Positions 16,557 to 26,747 are shown, numbered from the stretch's first letter. The stretch: DNA of 64,000 nucleotides from Sedimentisphaera sp050251615 (GCA_050251615.1 JBFWMM010000006.1:1-64000); one strand, 5' to 3'. Notes: generated by a model from the letters alone, not told the origin. Numbers and translations are program-made.

Positions 16557-17970
16557 TTGCGCTCTTCCCTTCTACTGACTTTTGATAGATTTTGCTTGCT
16601 ACTATATACACCACGGCTGCGATGAACCAGCCAGGCAGGCTTACGAAGAACAGCTGTATGTTTGCGAATTTCACCAGAGAGATGCAAACGGCGAGCGTGC
16701 CCAGCCATGCGATGCCCGCGGCCCAGTTGAACGACTTGCCGCTTAGCTCTGCGAAGTTGCTCTTTAAGCCGAGCTTCGGCATAAGCCAGAAATCAACAAA
16801 TATAACCGCCCCCATCGGCATAAGCAGCATACCGTACAGTGCGACAAAATCAAGTAACTTCATAGCGAAAGCGGGGAACATACCGGCAATCGTGGCGATG
16901 GCGCCTGTGATAAGTGTAACCTTGAATCTGGAAACCTTCGGCATTATAGCCTGAAACGCAAGCCCCGCACGGTAAATTGTGGGGTTGGCGGTTGTCCAGC
17001 CGGCGATAATCACGCAGATAATACCTGCAAGCCCCGCGGCGCGGTATGCCAGCGGGCCGGGGAGAACCGCGTTATTGCTCGGATCAACATGCAGCTGATA
17101 CGCATATAGAATCGATGCCGCTATCCAGGCCATAAAATGCCCCACATACATGCCCGAGCTCGTCGCAAGACCATACCAGGACTTCTTCGCATATCTGAAT
17201 ACCGACAAATCGCTCATCCCGATATGCATCGCCATATTACAGAACCACGCAAAAAATGTTACGTGCCAGAAGGTAAACTTAACCTGCCCCTCCGCAGGCT
17301 CGCCGCCTTTCCAGATATGGGTCTTTGCGAGGTCCCAGAGGTCGCCGGCTGAGTGAATTTCCGTGCCGGTGGCGTTCATAAACTGCTTGAGGCCGATAAT
17401 GCCGAACGCAAGGAATACAAGCACCATCCAGGGCGAGGCTATATTGGCAAACTTGGCCACCGTTTTGTATCCGCCCGCCGCTACAAGGCTTATTAGCGCC
17501 CCGACGGCAAGAACCGCAATCACCCATCCGGTACTGTTCGGCAGCATATCGTTGAGGCCGGGCATCGGGAATTTGAACCACACGCCAAGCGCGGTAGCCG
17601 ATACCGTAATCATAGAGCCGGCGAGGAAGCAAAACATCACGCCGTTGGCGAGGTTGTACAGGGTAACGAGTTTGCGCCCGCAAATCTTTTCCAGCTGATA
17701 GTAAAGAGTGATTCTGGCGCGTGTCGCGATGGGCGCGCAGAGCACCATCCAGCTCAGAACAGCAAGCAGATTACCCAAAATCAGACCCCATATAAGATCA
17801 AACGCGCTGACGCCCGCCGCCACAAACAGCGGCCCGATCATCAGCTCCGTTCCGGCGCAATGCTCGCCGGCGTACATCCCGATAAAGTCTTTGAATGGAA
17901 GCAGTGCGCTCTGCGGTACAGGCTCGCGCTCGTACTCATTTATCGCGGCTTTTTTTTGTTCTTCCGACAT
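16549..17970 (-). CDS. NCS1-family (cytosine permease-like) transporter
   Basis: A 473-aa integral membrane protein with about twelve hydrophobic segments. LLPFKDFIGMYAGEHCAGTELMIG at the start, then GLILGNLLAVLSWMVLCAP, resemble the NCS1 N-terminus, where nucleobase or vitamin transporters have a similar GxxxGN pattern. The start is the ATG at 17970 because AGAGG lies 7 nt upstream; the in-frame ATG at 18000 has no such site. The substrate is unknown. hpt nearby hints at nucleobases but is separated by accA. A 57-aa membrane ORF overlaps its end. Confidence 0.75.
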   Translation of the reverse strand: MSEEQKKAAINEYEREPVPQSALLPFKDFIGMYAGEHCAGTELMIGPLFVAAGVSAFDLIWGLILGNLLAVLSWMVLCAPIATRARITLYYQLEKICGRKLVTLYNLANGVMFCFLAGSMITVSATALGVWFKFPMPGLNDMLPNSTGWVIAVLAVGALISLVAAGGYKTVAKFANIASPWMVLVFLAFGIIGLKQFMNATGTEIHSAGDLWDLAKTHIWKGGEPAEGQVKFTFWHVTFFAWFCNMAMHIGMSDLSVFRYAKKSWYGLATSSGMYVGHFMAWIAASILYAYQLHVDPSNNAVLPGPLAYRAAGLAGIICVIIAGWTTANPTIYRAGLAFQAIMPKVSRFKVTLITGAIATIAGMFPAFAMKLLDFVALYGMLLMPMGAVIFVDFWLMPKLGLKSNFAELSGKSFNWAAGIAWLGTLAVCISLVKFANIQLFFVSLPGWFIAAVVYIVASKIYQKSVEGKSANA

Positions 17971-18039
17971 TTTTTTCCTCTTGTAAAAACTCAAATACAA
18001 CCAATTATTCTAAGTATGATAAAATGTGCTTCGATTAAA

Positions 18040-19143
18040 TCAAGTCATGCGGCAGAATTCGCGGAGGATTTTTTTATAAATTTCCTTCGCCTCCACAAGA
18101 CTGTGTAGCTCTATATGTTCGTTCGGCCGGTGGCACATCTCGGGGCTGCCGGGACCTAAAATCGCTATCGAGCCTGTCAGCGGCTTCAGATAGGGCGCGT
18201 CCGTTGTGAAGAATACGGCCTCAGGCGCTTTGCCGGTGATGGCGGAGAGCTTTGTGATAAAGTTGTCCGCTGCGGGCGTTTCAAACGCCTCTACATACCT
18301 GAGCCGCTCGGTTTTGTACTCTGCGCCGTCGAGGATGAGAGATAAAATGTCCTCAATCTGTTCCGCTGTCTGTCCGGGCAGAAGCCTGATATCAGCCACC
18401 GCACTGCAAAAATCCGGTACGACATTCGGCGCAAGCCCACCTTGTATGCTGTTGAGACTGATCGTGGAGCGGCCGAGGGTGGGGTGTTCGGCTGCGGGGC
18501 CGAAGATCTCCGGCGTGAGTTTTTTTGCAATCTCCATCATTTTGAGTATCGCGTTTTCGCCGAGCTCGGGCATTGAGCCGTGTGCGGTCTTGCCGCGCGT
18601 GATAAATTCGAGCCACAGCAAGCCTTTGTGTGCGTTGACAAGGTGCATATCCGTAGGCTCGGGCACGATTATCCCCGCCACGGGGCAATCACCTTTCTCA
18701 AAACGCTCAACAAGCTTGCGTGCGCCGCAGCTGTCGGTCTCTTCACCGGCGGTCGCCGCGAAAACGATTTCTCCTCTGAAATCTCCCTCCTGCTGAAACT
18801 CGGCTATCGCCAGCGCTACCGCAGCGAGCGGGCCGAGCATATCGGTTGTGCCGCGGCCGTAGAGCAGGTCTCCTTCTTCGGTAAGCCTGAACGGCTCTTT
18901 TGCCCAGCTCTCCGCCTTAGCCGGAACGACATCAAGATGCCCGATAAACACGAGCTTGTTGCCGTGCGTTCTGCCGGGGAGAGTAGTGGTGAAATTTGCG
19001 CGGTTGCCATTCCAGATGTCCATGTCTATTGCGGCACGGGGGCATTTTGCGTAGAAGAAGTCAGAAAGGGCTTGCGCAACACCGGCCTCGCCGACATCTT
19101 CTGTCGGACGGGATTCGACCAGTTTTGCGAGCAGTTGTTTCAT
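18040..19143 (-). CDS. M20 family metallopeptidase (ArgE/DapE-like deacylase)
   Basis: A 367-aa zinc hydrolase. The first metal-binding motif is FIGHLDVVPA, the second GRGTTDMLG with its Asp, and the catalytic GEETDSCGA follows. The lid domain is in the middle (HGSMPELGENAI), and GPGSPEMCHRPNEHIE near the end carries the last ligand His. DapE, ArgE and carboxypeptidase G2-like enzymes share this pattern, and the sequence does not fix the substrate (N-acyl amino acid or dipeptide). No arginine or lysine biosynthesis gene is adjacent. Confidence 0.82.
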   Translation of the reverse strand: MKQLLAKLVESRPTEDVGEAGVAQALSDFFYAKCPRAAIDMDIWNGNRANFTTTLPGRTHGNKLVFIGHLDVVPAKAESWAKEPFRLTEEGDLLYGRGTTDMLGPLAAVALAIAEFQQEGDFRGEIVFAATAGEETDSCGARKLVERFEKGDCPVAGIIVPEPTDMHLVNAHKGLLWLEFITRGKTAHGSMPELGENAILKMMEIAKKLTPEIFGPAAEHPTLGRSTISLNSIQGGLAPNVVPDFCSAVADIRLLPGQTAEQIEDILSLILDGAEYKTERLRYVEAFETPAADNFITKLSAITGKAPEAVFFTTDAPYLKPLTGSIAILGPGSPEMCHRPNEHIELHSLVEAKEIYKKILREFCRMT

Positions 19144-19282
19144 ATGGCTGATTATTGTCTGCGCAGAAGATTTGTCAATACGGTTGTGGCACGCATGCCT
19201 TTTTAATGGTATTGATATTTGCCTACCGGCAAAAGAACAATTGCCAATTCCTTTTCCGCAAATGAAATAAGCCCTTTATTTT

Positions 19283-19296
19283 TGAAAATGATTTCA
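19283..19296 (+). promoter_or_regulatory. Inverted repeat upstream of the GH127 gene (candidate operator)
   Basis: TGAAA-ATGA-TTTCA, a perfect 5-bp dyad with a 4-nt centre, about 80 nt before the start codon. A TATAAT hexamer starts 2 nt after it and a TTGACA hexamer about 13 nt after that, so it sits among promoter-like elements. No regulator gene is adjacent. Confidence 0.3.
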
Positions 19297-19375
19297 TATA
19301 ATCAGTTTTGACACGTATCAACAGTGGCGATGAATGTATAATTAAGTAAATTAAATTATGACAGAAGAAAGTACC

Positions 19376-21874
19376 ATGATAACAAAAACATCACTTTTAA
19401 TCGCGGTCGTCTCGGCATACTGTGGATTTGCCGCTACCGAGCCGCACGCGCTGAAGAGCGTTCCGGCACAGGCGGTAACAATCGAAGATTCATTCTGGAG
19501 CCCCAAGCTTGAAGTCTGGCGCAGTACCACCCTGACTGACGTTCTGGATAAGTTTGAGGAGTCCGGCGCGTTTCGTAATTTTGATAGAGTCGCCGCCGGC
19601 GAGAAGGGCGGCCATGAGGGCCCGCCGTGGTTTGACGGCCTCATCTATGAGACAATCCGCGGGGCGAGCGATTTTCTGCTCGTAGAAAAAGACTCTCAGC
19701 TCGAAGCCCGCCTTGACGCCTGCATAGCGCGCATTGCCGTAGCTCAAGCCGCCGCAGGTGAGGACGGCTACATTCTAACATATACCTTGCTTGAAGAGCC
19801 GCAACATCGTTGGGGAGAGAACGGCGGCATGCTGCGTTTTCAGCATGATGTGTATAATGCGGGCGCGCTTGTTGAGGCGGCAGTGCATCATTACCGCGCC
19901 ACAGGCAAACGCAATCTGCTTAATATCGCGCTGCGTTTTACGAATCATATGTGCGATGTAATGGGGCCTGCGCCGAAGAAGAATGTTGTGCCGGCGCATT
20001 CATTGCCAGAGGAGGCGCTTGTGGAGCTGTACGAGCTTTGCAGGGATTGCCCCGAACTGAAGGGGAATAGCGAAGTGAGCGTGCGCACCGACGACTACCT
20101 CGCTCTGGCGCAGTTCTGGATTGAAACACGCGGCGTCAACTGCGGCCGCCCGACGAGCGATGACTGGGACAACCACGGCGCCGAGGCGGAGAAATTCGTG
20201 CGCGAGCATGGCTACGACGAGAGCCGGCCCTGCTGGGGCGAATACGCTCAGGATGAGCAGGTGTTTACGGAGCAGGACACCCTCGAAGGGCACGCCGTCC
20301 GTGCGACGCTCTTTTGCGCGGGGATAAGCGCCGCTGCGAGAGTAAACGGTGATAAGAGGTATTACGAATCTGCTCTGCGCCTCTGGGAGAATATGGTCGG
20401 GCGAAGAATGCACATCACCGGCGGCGTTGGCGCGTTTGCGCATGAGGAGAAATTCGGCCCCGATTATGTCCTGCCGCTCGATGCGTATCTGGAAACCTGT
20501 GCGGCGGTCGGCGCGGGCTTCTTTCACCGCAACATGAACCTGCTCTACGGCGATGCAAGATACATTGATGAGCTTGAGCGCACGCTATACAACAACGTTA
20601 TAAACGGCGTATCACTCTCCGGCACACATTACTACTACCGCAACCCGCTCAGCGCCGTGAACCACCACCGCTGGGACTGGCACGGTTGCCCGTGCTGCCC
20701 GCCTATGTTCCTGAAGATCGTCTCTGCGCTGCCGGGCTATATCTATGCCGCCGATTCGGACGGGTTGTATGTAAATCTGTTCATAGGCTCGGAAGCGGAT
20801 GTTGAACTTGCCTCGGGCAAGGTGCATATCTCGCAGAAGACGCAGTACCCCTGGAAAGGAAACATCACAATCGAGCTTTCGCCGGAGAAGACGGGAACGT
20901 TTGCGGTGAATGTGAGAGTGCCGGGTTGGGCGCTTGGTGCGGAAAGTCCGTTCGGGCTGTATGAAACGGATAAGCTTCCAGCGCCTGTTATAATGGTCAA
21001 CGGCAGGAAAATCGCCGCGCCACGCATTGTGCGCGGGTATGCCGTTATTGAAAGGCAGTGGAAGAAAGGCGATAAGGTGAGCTTGGAGCTGCCGATGCGC
21101 CCGAGACGGGTTTATGCAAATGACAAGGTCGAAGCGGATCGCGGGAGAGTGTCGTTTGCGGCGGGCCCGATAGTTTACTGCGCTGAGCAGATGGACAACG
21201 AAAACCTCGGCGCGCTGATTATGGACAAGGAAGCCCCGCTCAAGGCACATTTCGAGCCCCAGCTTCTTGGCGGCGTGCGCGTGATTACGGCAAAGGCGGC
21301 GTGCGTCTATAAGGACGGCACAATCTCGCTGCAGCAGCTACGCGCCATTCCGTTTTATGCGCAGGATAACCGCGGCGGAGAGGGCGCAATGGATGTATGG
21401 CTGGCAGAAGATAAGGCGCTTGTTTCGCCGCAATCAGAGCCGACAATCGCAAATCAGGCGCAGGCACAGGCCTCGCACTGCTACCGCGAAGACACAATCT
21501 CCGCGCTGAACGACGATATAGAGCCGGCCGATTCAAATGACCACTCAATCCCGCGCCATACCTTCTGGGATCACCGCGGTACGACAGAGTGGGTTGAGTA
21601 CGTTTTTACAGAGCCTCGCGAGGTCAGCAACGTGAGTCTGTATTTCTGGGACGATCGCCCCGCGGGAGGTGAGTGTGCTGTACCGCAGAGCTGGAGAGTG
21701 CTCTACAATGCAGACGGGCAGTGGAAAGAAGTGCAGGGGAATTTGGAGTACAAAACAGAGAAAGACAAATACAACCGCGCGAGATTTGAGCCGGTAAAGA
21801 CGAACGCGCTGCGGATCGAAGTGAAATCACAGGATGGTTTCAGTAGCGGCATACTTGAATGGAAGGTTGAGTAA
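19376..21874 (+). CDS. GH127 beta-L-arabinofuranosidase-like glycoside hydrolase
   Basis: Secreted enzyme of the DUF1680/GH127 family, which releases arabinofuranose from plant glycans and glycoproteins. Typical features are DSFWSPKLEVWR near the N-terminus, HDVYNAGALVEAAVHHYRATG, and the cysteine cluster HGCPCCPP with Cys438, Cys440 and Cys441, which holds the zinc-bound catalytic cysteine in the family. The last 120 residues (WVEYVFTEPREVSNVSLYFW to GILEWKVE) form an F5/8-type carbohydrate-binding domain. The start is the ATG at 19376, which gives a compact signal peptide (MITKTSLLIAVVSAYCG); an ATG at 19358 is less likely. Confidence 0.85.
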   Translation: MITKTSLLIAVVSAYCGFAATEPHALKSVPAQAVTIEDSFWSPKLEVWRSTTLTDVLDKFEESGAFRNFDRVAAGEKGGHEGPPWFDGLIYETIRGASDFLLVEKDSQLEARLDACIARIAVAQAAAGEDGYILTYTLLEEPQHRWGENGGMLRFQHDVYNAGALVEAAVHHYRATGKRNLLNIALRFTNHMCDVMGPAPKKNVVPAHSLPEEALVELYELCRDCPELKGNSEVSVRTDDYLALAQFWIETRGVNCGRPTSDDWDNHGAEAEKFVREHGYDESRPCWGEYAQDEQVFTEQDTLEGHAVRATLFCAGISAAARVNGDKRYYESALRLWENMVGRRMHITGGVGAFAHEEKFGPDYVLPLDAYLETCAAVGAGFFHRNMNLLYGDARYIDELERTLYNNVINGVSLSGTHYYYRNPLSAVNHHRWDWHGCPCCPPMFLKIVSALPGYIYAADSDGLYVNLFIGSEADVELASGKVHISQKTQYPWKGNITIELSPEKTGTFAVNVRVPGWALGAESPFGLYETDKLPAPVIMVNGRKIAAPRIVRGYAVIERQWKKGDKVSLELPMRPRRVYANDKVEADRGRVSFAAGPIVYCAEQMDNENLGALIMDKEAPLKAHFEPQLLGGVRVITAKAACVYKDGTISLQQLRAIPFYAQDNRGGEGAMDVWLAEDKALVSPQSEPTIANQAQAQASHCYREDTISALNDDIEPADSNDHSIPRHTFWDHRGTTEWVEYVFTEPREVSNVSLYFWDDRPAGGECAVPQSWRVLYNADGQWKEVQGNLEYKTEKDKYNRARFEPVKTNALRIEVKSQDGFSSGILEWKVE

Positions 21875-21996
21875 GCGGTAAAGCAGGTAGCCGGCGGCCC
21901 TTTCATCCCTCCTCGCCGCATTGAGCCAGCAGGGAAGAGCATGTTTCAGGGTTGGCTTACGCCGCGAGGCTGTTGTGAAGACGAAATGCGCCTATT

Positions 21997-22734
21997 TTAT
22001 GCTTTACTATGCCGTTTGATCAGTTCGGGAAGCTCTTTCAGCTCCGTTATGGATTGCGCATAGGGGTGCGCGGGCTTGCCGTCGTTAGTGTATGCCTGTT
22101 TGAGAACAGGCAGCATACCGCAGGATATTGAACCTGCCACATCCGTCTCAAATCTATCCCCCACAAATACCGTTTCGTCCGGCCCCACGCCAATTTCAGC
22201 AGCGGCATGCTCGAAGATACGCTTGTCGGGCTTGCGGAATTTATGATTGCAGGAGTACACGCGAACCGGGAAATAATCCAGCAAGCCGAGTTTTTCGAGG
22301 TGATGGTCGAGTGCTTCTGCGCCGGCGAAAGTGTTGGAGACGATCCCGAGCTTGAGTCCCATTTCGTGCAGTTTGTTGAATGTGTCTATGATCCCCTCTT
22401 CCACCTCGCCGAGGTCCATTAACGGCCTGTACCAGAGCCGTAGCAGCTCAAGCCACTGCTTTTCTGTCAGGCTGTGGCCGTATTTGCGGCCAATTGAGCG
22501 GATAACATTCATCGCATCGAAGTCAATGCCGGTTATATCCGACCATATCAACATCAGCTTCATGGTTATCATAACCCGCAATGTGTACCATCTCATTGAC
22601 GGCAACTTTTGCCCGAGCGAGGCCAGATAGCGGTAGCTGTCTTCGCAGGCCTCTTTCGCGAGCTTGCGCTGGCTGAATGGCCCGAAATTGACGATAGTAT
22701 CGCCGAAATCAAATAATACTGCTTTATATTTCAC
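21997..22734 (-). CDS. HAD-superfamily hydrolase
   Basis: A 245-aa protein with HAD motif I FDFGDTIV near the start, motif II in GIVSNTFAGAEALD, motif III at RKPDKRIFEHAAAE, and motif IV VFVGDRFETDV. The helical cap between motifs I and II fits the subfamily I/YjjG-like phosphatases. The substrate is unknown. It is convergent with the GH127 gene and 87 bp downstream of recG on the same strand. Confidence 0.82.
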   Translation of the reverse strand: MKYKAVLFDFGDTIVNFGPFSQRKLAKEACEDSYRYLASLGQKLPSMRWYTLRVMITMKLMLIWSDITGIDFDAMNVIRSIGRKYGHSLTEKQWLELLRLWYRPLMDLGEVEEGIIDTFNKLHEMGLKLGIVSNTFAGAEALDHHLEKLGLLDYFPVRVYSCNHKFRKPDKRIFEHAAAEIGVGPDETVFVGDRFETDVAGSISCGMLPVLKQAYTNDGKPAHPYAQSITELKELPELIKRHSKA

Positions 22735-22821
22735 TTGTTATATTTTCTTCCTTTGGCCGCATGGTTTATGCTTGATACTACAATTATAGCGGAATTGCAG
22801 CTTTGTTCAACGATTCTGATT

Positions 22822-24894
22822 TTATGCGATGTCGGTGAGGCCGAGCTTATCGCCGAACTTGCTGATAATCGCTCTGCGAAGCGCTACATTCTTCGGGGCG
22901 CCGAGATACGGGTCGTGCGTAATCAACTCAATGGCATCGCGGCGCGCCATACTGAGCAAATCGAAATCCTCGATGATGTTGGCGAGCTTGAGATCGGGCA
23001 GACCGTGCTGGCGCGTGCTGAAAAGCTCGCCGGGGCCTCTGATTTCAAGGTCTTTCTCCGCTATCACAAATCCGTCGTTGCTCTTCTCCATCACCTCAAG
23101 GCGCCTCAGTGCGTCTTCCGTGCCGCTTTCGCTGAACAGCAGGCAGTACGAATCGCTTCTGCCACGCCCGATACGCCCGCGCAACTGATGCAGCTGGGCA
23201 AGCCCGAAATTGTTGGCGTTTTCGATTACCATAACCGTCGCGTTGGGTACATCCACCCCCACCTCAATCACGACCGTCGATACGAGTATGTTCACTTCGC
23301 CCGAGCGGAACGCCGCCATAACGGCTTGCTTCTCCGCCTGCTTCATCTGCCCATGCAGCAGGGCCACGTTGAATTCCGCGAACACATATTTCTTCAGCAG
23401 CTCATACTCCTCCACCGCGCTCTTCATATCGCTTTCGCCGTCTGAATCAATTCTCGGATAGACGAAGTACGCCTGCCTGCCCGCGCGAACGAGGGAGCGG
23501 ATGAATTCCATGGCCTTGCCCCTGTTCTCAGGGGAAACGTTTCTCGTGGTTACCTTGCCTCGGCCGGGCGGGGCGCCTTTTATCGTGGAGACGTCAAGGT
23601 CGCCGAAGACGGTCATCGTCATAGTGCGCGGGATGGGAGTGGCCGTCATAACGAGGCAATGCGGCGCAGAATCCTTGCGCAAAACTCCCCTCTGCTCCAC
23701 GCCGAACTTATGCTGCTCGTCTATTATCGCAAGGCCCAGATTCTTAAACTGTACATCGCTTTGAATCAGGGCGACTGTACCTACGAGAAAATCGACCTCT
23801 CCGGCCTCTGTGGCCTCTATAATCCGCTTTCTCTCCGTTGCGTTCATCTTGCCTGTGAGCAGTTCCACGCGCACGCGGCTTCCCTCAAGGAAGCGGTTGA
23901 CGCTTGCGCTGTGTTGGCGGGCGAGTATTTCCGTGGGCGCCATCATTGCAACCTGCGTCTTGTTGGCTATCGCCAGAAGCGCTGCATAAACGGCCACGGC
24001 CGTTTTCCCCGAGCCTACATCCCCTTGCAGGAGTCTGTTCATCGGCTTCGGCTGTATCATATCCATCACAATATCATGCACGGCGCCATCCTGCTCGGGA
24101 GTGAGCAGGAACGGGAAACGCCGTCTTATGCGTTCATCGAGCGCCCGCGAAAACCTCATCGCAATCGACGGGGCGAAGTTCCGCATACGGTAGCGCCTGA
24201 TGGCCAGCCCGAGCTGCATAAGGAACAGCTCCTCATACTTGATCGTGCGGCGTGCGGCGGAAAGAGATTGCTCATCGGAAGGCCTGTGAATCTGCCGATA
24301 CGCTACGCTACGCGCCATAAGCTGCTTTTGAGCGCGAAACTCCTCACCGAAATACTCATCAAGCAGTGGCACGAGCGAGTCTATATTGCGGCGGAATATG
24401 TATTTGAGCATGGGGCTTGAAATTGATGCGCTGGCCGGATACACCGCGCCGCCGAGCTCGCGGATGTTTTCCATCTCCTGCGAGGTGATGACACGAAATT
24501 TCGGGTTTGTAAACTGGAGCTGGTTCTTGTATTTGGATACTTTTCCCACAACGGCAATCTGCATCCCGAGCTGAATCTGATTGCGGAGGTATCCACCGTT
24601 AAACCAAATCACGCGGCACCTTGCGCGGCTGGCATCAGTTAGGTAAATCTCATAAACGGGTTTGCGCCTGCGAACCTGGTAGTCTATGCTCTCGACGAAT
24701 CCGGCAACAGTAACGTTGGCGCCTGCGCAAAGCTCATCAATCGGGCAAAGCTCAGGCAGAAATTCCCAGTCCCTCGGAAAATACTCCAGCAGGTCCGCGG
24801 CGGTATTTACGCCGAGCGCTTTAAGCGCCTGCGCCTTGTCCGGCCCCACACCCGCGAGCATACCAATGTCTGTTTTAAGCTTTACGTTCGTCAT
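22822..24894 (-). CDS. recG: ATP-dependent DNA helicase RecG
   Basis: Branch-migration helicase that reverses stalled replication forks. The 690-aa protein has an N-terminal OB/wedge domain (ANVTVAGFVESIDY), Walker A GDVGSGKT at 291-298, the DEQH box at 392-395, motif III TATPIPRTM, and the C-terminal QLRGRIGRGRSDSYC typical of RecG. Length is standard. No repair genes adjoin it. Confidence 0.95.
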   Translation of the reverse strand: MTNVKLKTDIGMLAGVGPDKAQALKALGVNTAADLLEYFPRDWEFLPELCPIDELCAGANVTVAGFVESIDYQVRRRKPVYEIYLTDASRARCRVIWFNGGYLRNQIQLGMQIAVVGKVSKYKNQLQFTNPKFRVITSQEMENIRELGGAVYPASASISSPMLKYIFRRNIDSLVPLLDEYFGEEFRAQKQLMARSVAYRQIHRPSDEQSLSAARRTIKYEELFLMQLGLAIRRYRMRNFAPSIAMRFSRALDERIRRRFPFLLTPEQDGAVHDIVMDMIQPKPMNRLLQGDVGSGKTAVAVYAALLAIANKTQVAMMAPTEILARQHSASVNRFLEGSRVRVELLTGKMNATERKRIIEATEAGEVDFLVGTVALIQSDVQFKNLGLAIIDEQHKFGVEQRGVLRKDSAPHCLVMTATPIPRTMTMTVFGDLDVSTIKGAPPGRGKVTTRNVSPENRGKAMEFIRSLVRAGRQAYFVYPRIDSDGESDMKSAVEEYELLKKYVFAEFNVALLHGQMKQAEKQAVMAAFRSGEVNILVSTVVIEVGVDVPNATVMVIENANNFGLAQLHQLRGRIGRGRSDSYCLLFSESGTEDALRRLEVMEKSNDGFVIAEKDLEIRGPGELFSTRQHGLPDLKLANIIEDFDLLSMARRDAIELITHDPYLGAPKNVALRRAIISKFGDKLGLTDIA

Positions 24895-25036
24895 AACTGT
24901 ATGTTACATTTATAATTAACAGAAAGGAAAAAAGGGAGAAGAGGATTGTTTCAAGGAAAAGCTTCTCAATCCGTTTTTCAACAGCTCTTCCTATCTTCTT
25001 TCTGTACTCTCCCGAACTCCCTGTGGAGAAAAATTC

Positions 25037-25073
25037 AAAAGAAAAGGGCCATCCGCCAACGGCAGACGACCCT
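25037..25073 (-). terminator. Intrinsic terminator after the coiled-coil protein gene
   Basis: A 13-bp fully paired stem with several G-U pairs and a 3-nt loop (25045-25057 with 25061-25073), followed on the minus strand by TTTTCTTTT, 26 nt beyond the stop codon. Confidence 0.75.
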
Positions 25074-25099
25074 GTTTATTACTGTTGTTTCAACGCCTG

Positions 25100-26515
25100 T
25101 CAGATCGTCTGGTCGTTGATGACTTCTTTGTTGTAGCCTATGAGACTTTTGAAGCGGTCGGTGTTGAATACCGGAATAGAGAGGCTTGCCGCCTTCTTGA
25201 GGGCCTCATTATAGGTCGCAAACTTCGCTTTCGCTTCTTCAAGCTTTTCCTGTGCGAGGAAAGCGTCAGCATCATCGCCGCCGGTTTCGGCGTAGATCTC
25301 GGGCGGGTTGCCGCACACTACAAAATCAATGTTGATGTCGATTGAATCGGCCACAATTCCACCCCACTGTTTGATGAGGTGTTCAACCTTGTCCCTGCCG
25401 TACGGGTCTATCTTGCCGTCGTTGTCGAAGTCATAATCACCGCAGATGTAGAAGCGGTTGGGCTTGTCTTGATCCCAAATCAGGTTGACGATGATGTCTT
25501 CCGGCAGGACGGGGTTATCCGGGTCCTCAGAAACCACCCTTGCCACAGACACCTTCGAGCGTACATCAAACACCTTGATCTCGCCTTTGCCTTTGCCATC
25601 TTCGGGTGAGGGGTTGGCGCGGTCGTAAACGGCGAATGTGAGGCCGCGATAGACATGCGCTTCGCTACCGAGGTCGAGATATACAATCTTCTGCTGGGCG
25701 TTCACTGAAACGATGCGGCCGTCAGGCTTATATGCTGCGACTTCAATATCGGGGCGCGGCTTAATCTGTTCAAGTTGATTTTCAAGCTTGATGCGGTAGC
25801 TCTTTTCGTCAGAAAGGGCGTTCTGTGCCTCAGCGAGAAGTTGTCTTGCCTCTTCCAGAGCGGAGTTCTTTTCGGAGATCTGCTCTGAGAAGCGGTTGGT
25901 GGCATCGGCAACGTACTTGTCGGCCGAGGCCTTCATCTCATCGTAGCTGGCCTGTACGGCATCAGCCACTTTAATCAGCTTTGTCTTTTCGGCAATTAGA
26001 ACGTCCTCAGCTACCTTGAATCCCTCAACGTCCCTTGCCCAATCTTCTTCCATCTGCCTTACCTTGTTCGTAAGGGTGTCGAGGGTTTTGTTTGTGCGGG
26101 TTGTCTCGGCGGCACTCTGCTGAGCGAAATCGAGAAGGGAGGCGCTCTGGGTGGTAACCATAGGATACTTGCTCTTCAGTGCGGCAATCGAAAGCTGTAT
26201 CTCTTCCGTAGCGGCGGCTGTTGTCAGCTCGCCGAGCTCCTTGCCCATCACTGCCGAATAGAGGCTCGTAAACTGCTCCACAACCGTACCGAGATAGCTC
26301 GATGAGCCCTTCTCGCCTACGATAGCAGAGAAATTTCTGATCTCTTCATCGGTGGCTGCTGCTTGTCTGTTGCGAAGCGCATCAGCCGCGATCGACTTCT
26401 GCTCGTCCCATTTGACATAAAAAACAACTGCCGCAACGGTCGTCAGTAAAAAGAGAACTACAAAAGTAACAAGCGCGATTGTCGTCGCATTGCCCTGGCC
26501 CTGCTTAGCCGCCAT
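25100..26515 (-). CDS. Membrane-anchored coiled-coil protein with BRCT-like tail, unknown function
   Basis: A 471-aa protein with one N-terminal span (ATTIALVTFVVLFLLTTVAAVVFYV) and no cleavage site. A long region rich in A/E/K/Q (about residues 130-255) is predicted coiled coil. A beta-rich domain follows (GRIVSVNAQQKIVYLDLGS to FAVYDRA). Near the end, ICGDYDFDNDGKIDPYG holds a DxDxDG calcium-loop-like motif and the following IKQWGGIVADSI segment has a BRCT-like pattern. No family was recognised. The design suggests a structural or scaffolding role at the inner membrane, but that is guesswork. It has its own promoter and terminator, and AAGGAG lies before the ATG. Confidence 0.65.
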   Translation of the reverse strand: MAAKQGQGNATTIALVTFVVLFLLTTVAAVVFYVKWDEQKSIAADALRNRQAAATDEEIRNFSAIVGEKGSSSYLGTVVEQFTSLYSAVMGKELGELTTAAATEEIQLSIAALKSKYPMVTTQSASLLDFAQQSAAETTRTNKTLDTLTNKVRQMEEDWARDVEGFKVAEDVLIAEKTKLIKVADAVQASYDEMKASADKYVADATNRFSEQISEKNSALEEARQLLAEAQNALSDEKSYRIKLENQLEQIKPRPDIEVAAYKPDGRIVSVNAQQKIVYLDLGSEAHVYRGLTFAVYDRANPSPEDGKGKGEIKVFDVRSKVSVARVVSEDPDNPVLPEDIIVNLIWDQDKPNRFYICGDYDFDNDGKIDPYGRDKVEHLIKQWGGIVADSIDINIDFVVCGNPPEIYAETGGDDADAFLAQEKLEEAKAKFATYNEALKKAASLSIPVFNTDRFKSLIGYNKEVINDQTI

Positions 26516-26579
26516 ACTTTTTCTCCTTGAAAATTTTTTTCAGAGGTAACAAAATCACCTTATACAAATACAGCCTTAG

Positions 26580-26608
26580 AGTATCCCGAAAAACAGGCTC
26601 CGCGTCAA
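26580..26608 (-). promoter_or_regulatory. Putative promoter of the coiled-coil protein gene
   Basis: On the minus strand TTGACG (26603-26608) and GATACT (26580-26585) are 17 nt apart, about 65 nt upstream of the start codon. Confidence 0.5.
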
Positions 26609-26747
26609 CAAAAAAACGTCATCAGAAAACATTTTGGACACTTTATAATGGCTCCGCCGCCTGTCAGCAGACTTATTGGAGCCTGTTAAAGCAAAAGGCT
26701 CAAAGAGAGTTGCTCCATACGCTGTCTGCCTGTGTCGGCTGCACAAC

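Noticed and set aside
23659..24420. 253-codon open frame on the plus strand
   Set aside because: Antisense to recG, with no coherent family features.
26620..26645. ATTTTGGACACTTT, resembling AAAATGTCCACTTT at 35746, as insertion-sequence ends
   Set aside because: No transposase, no matching inverted pair and no target duplication were seen near either.
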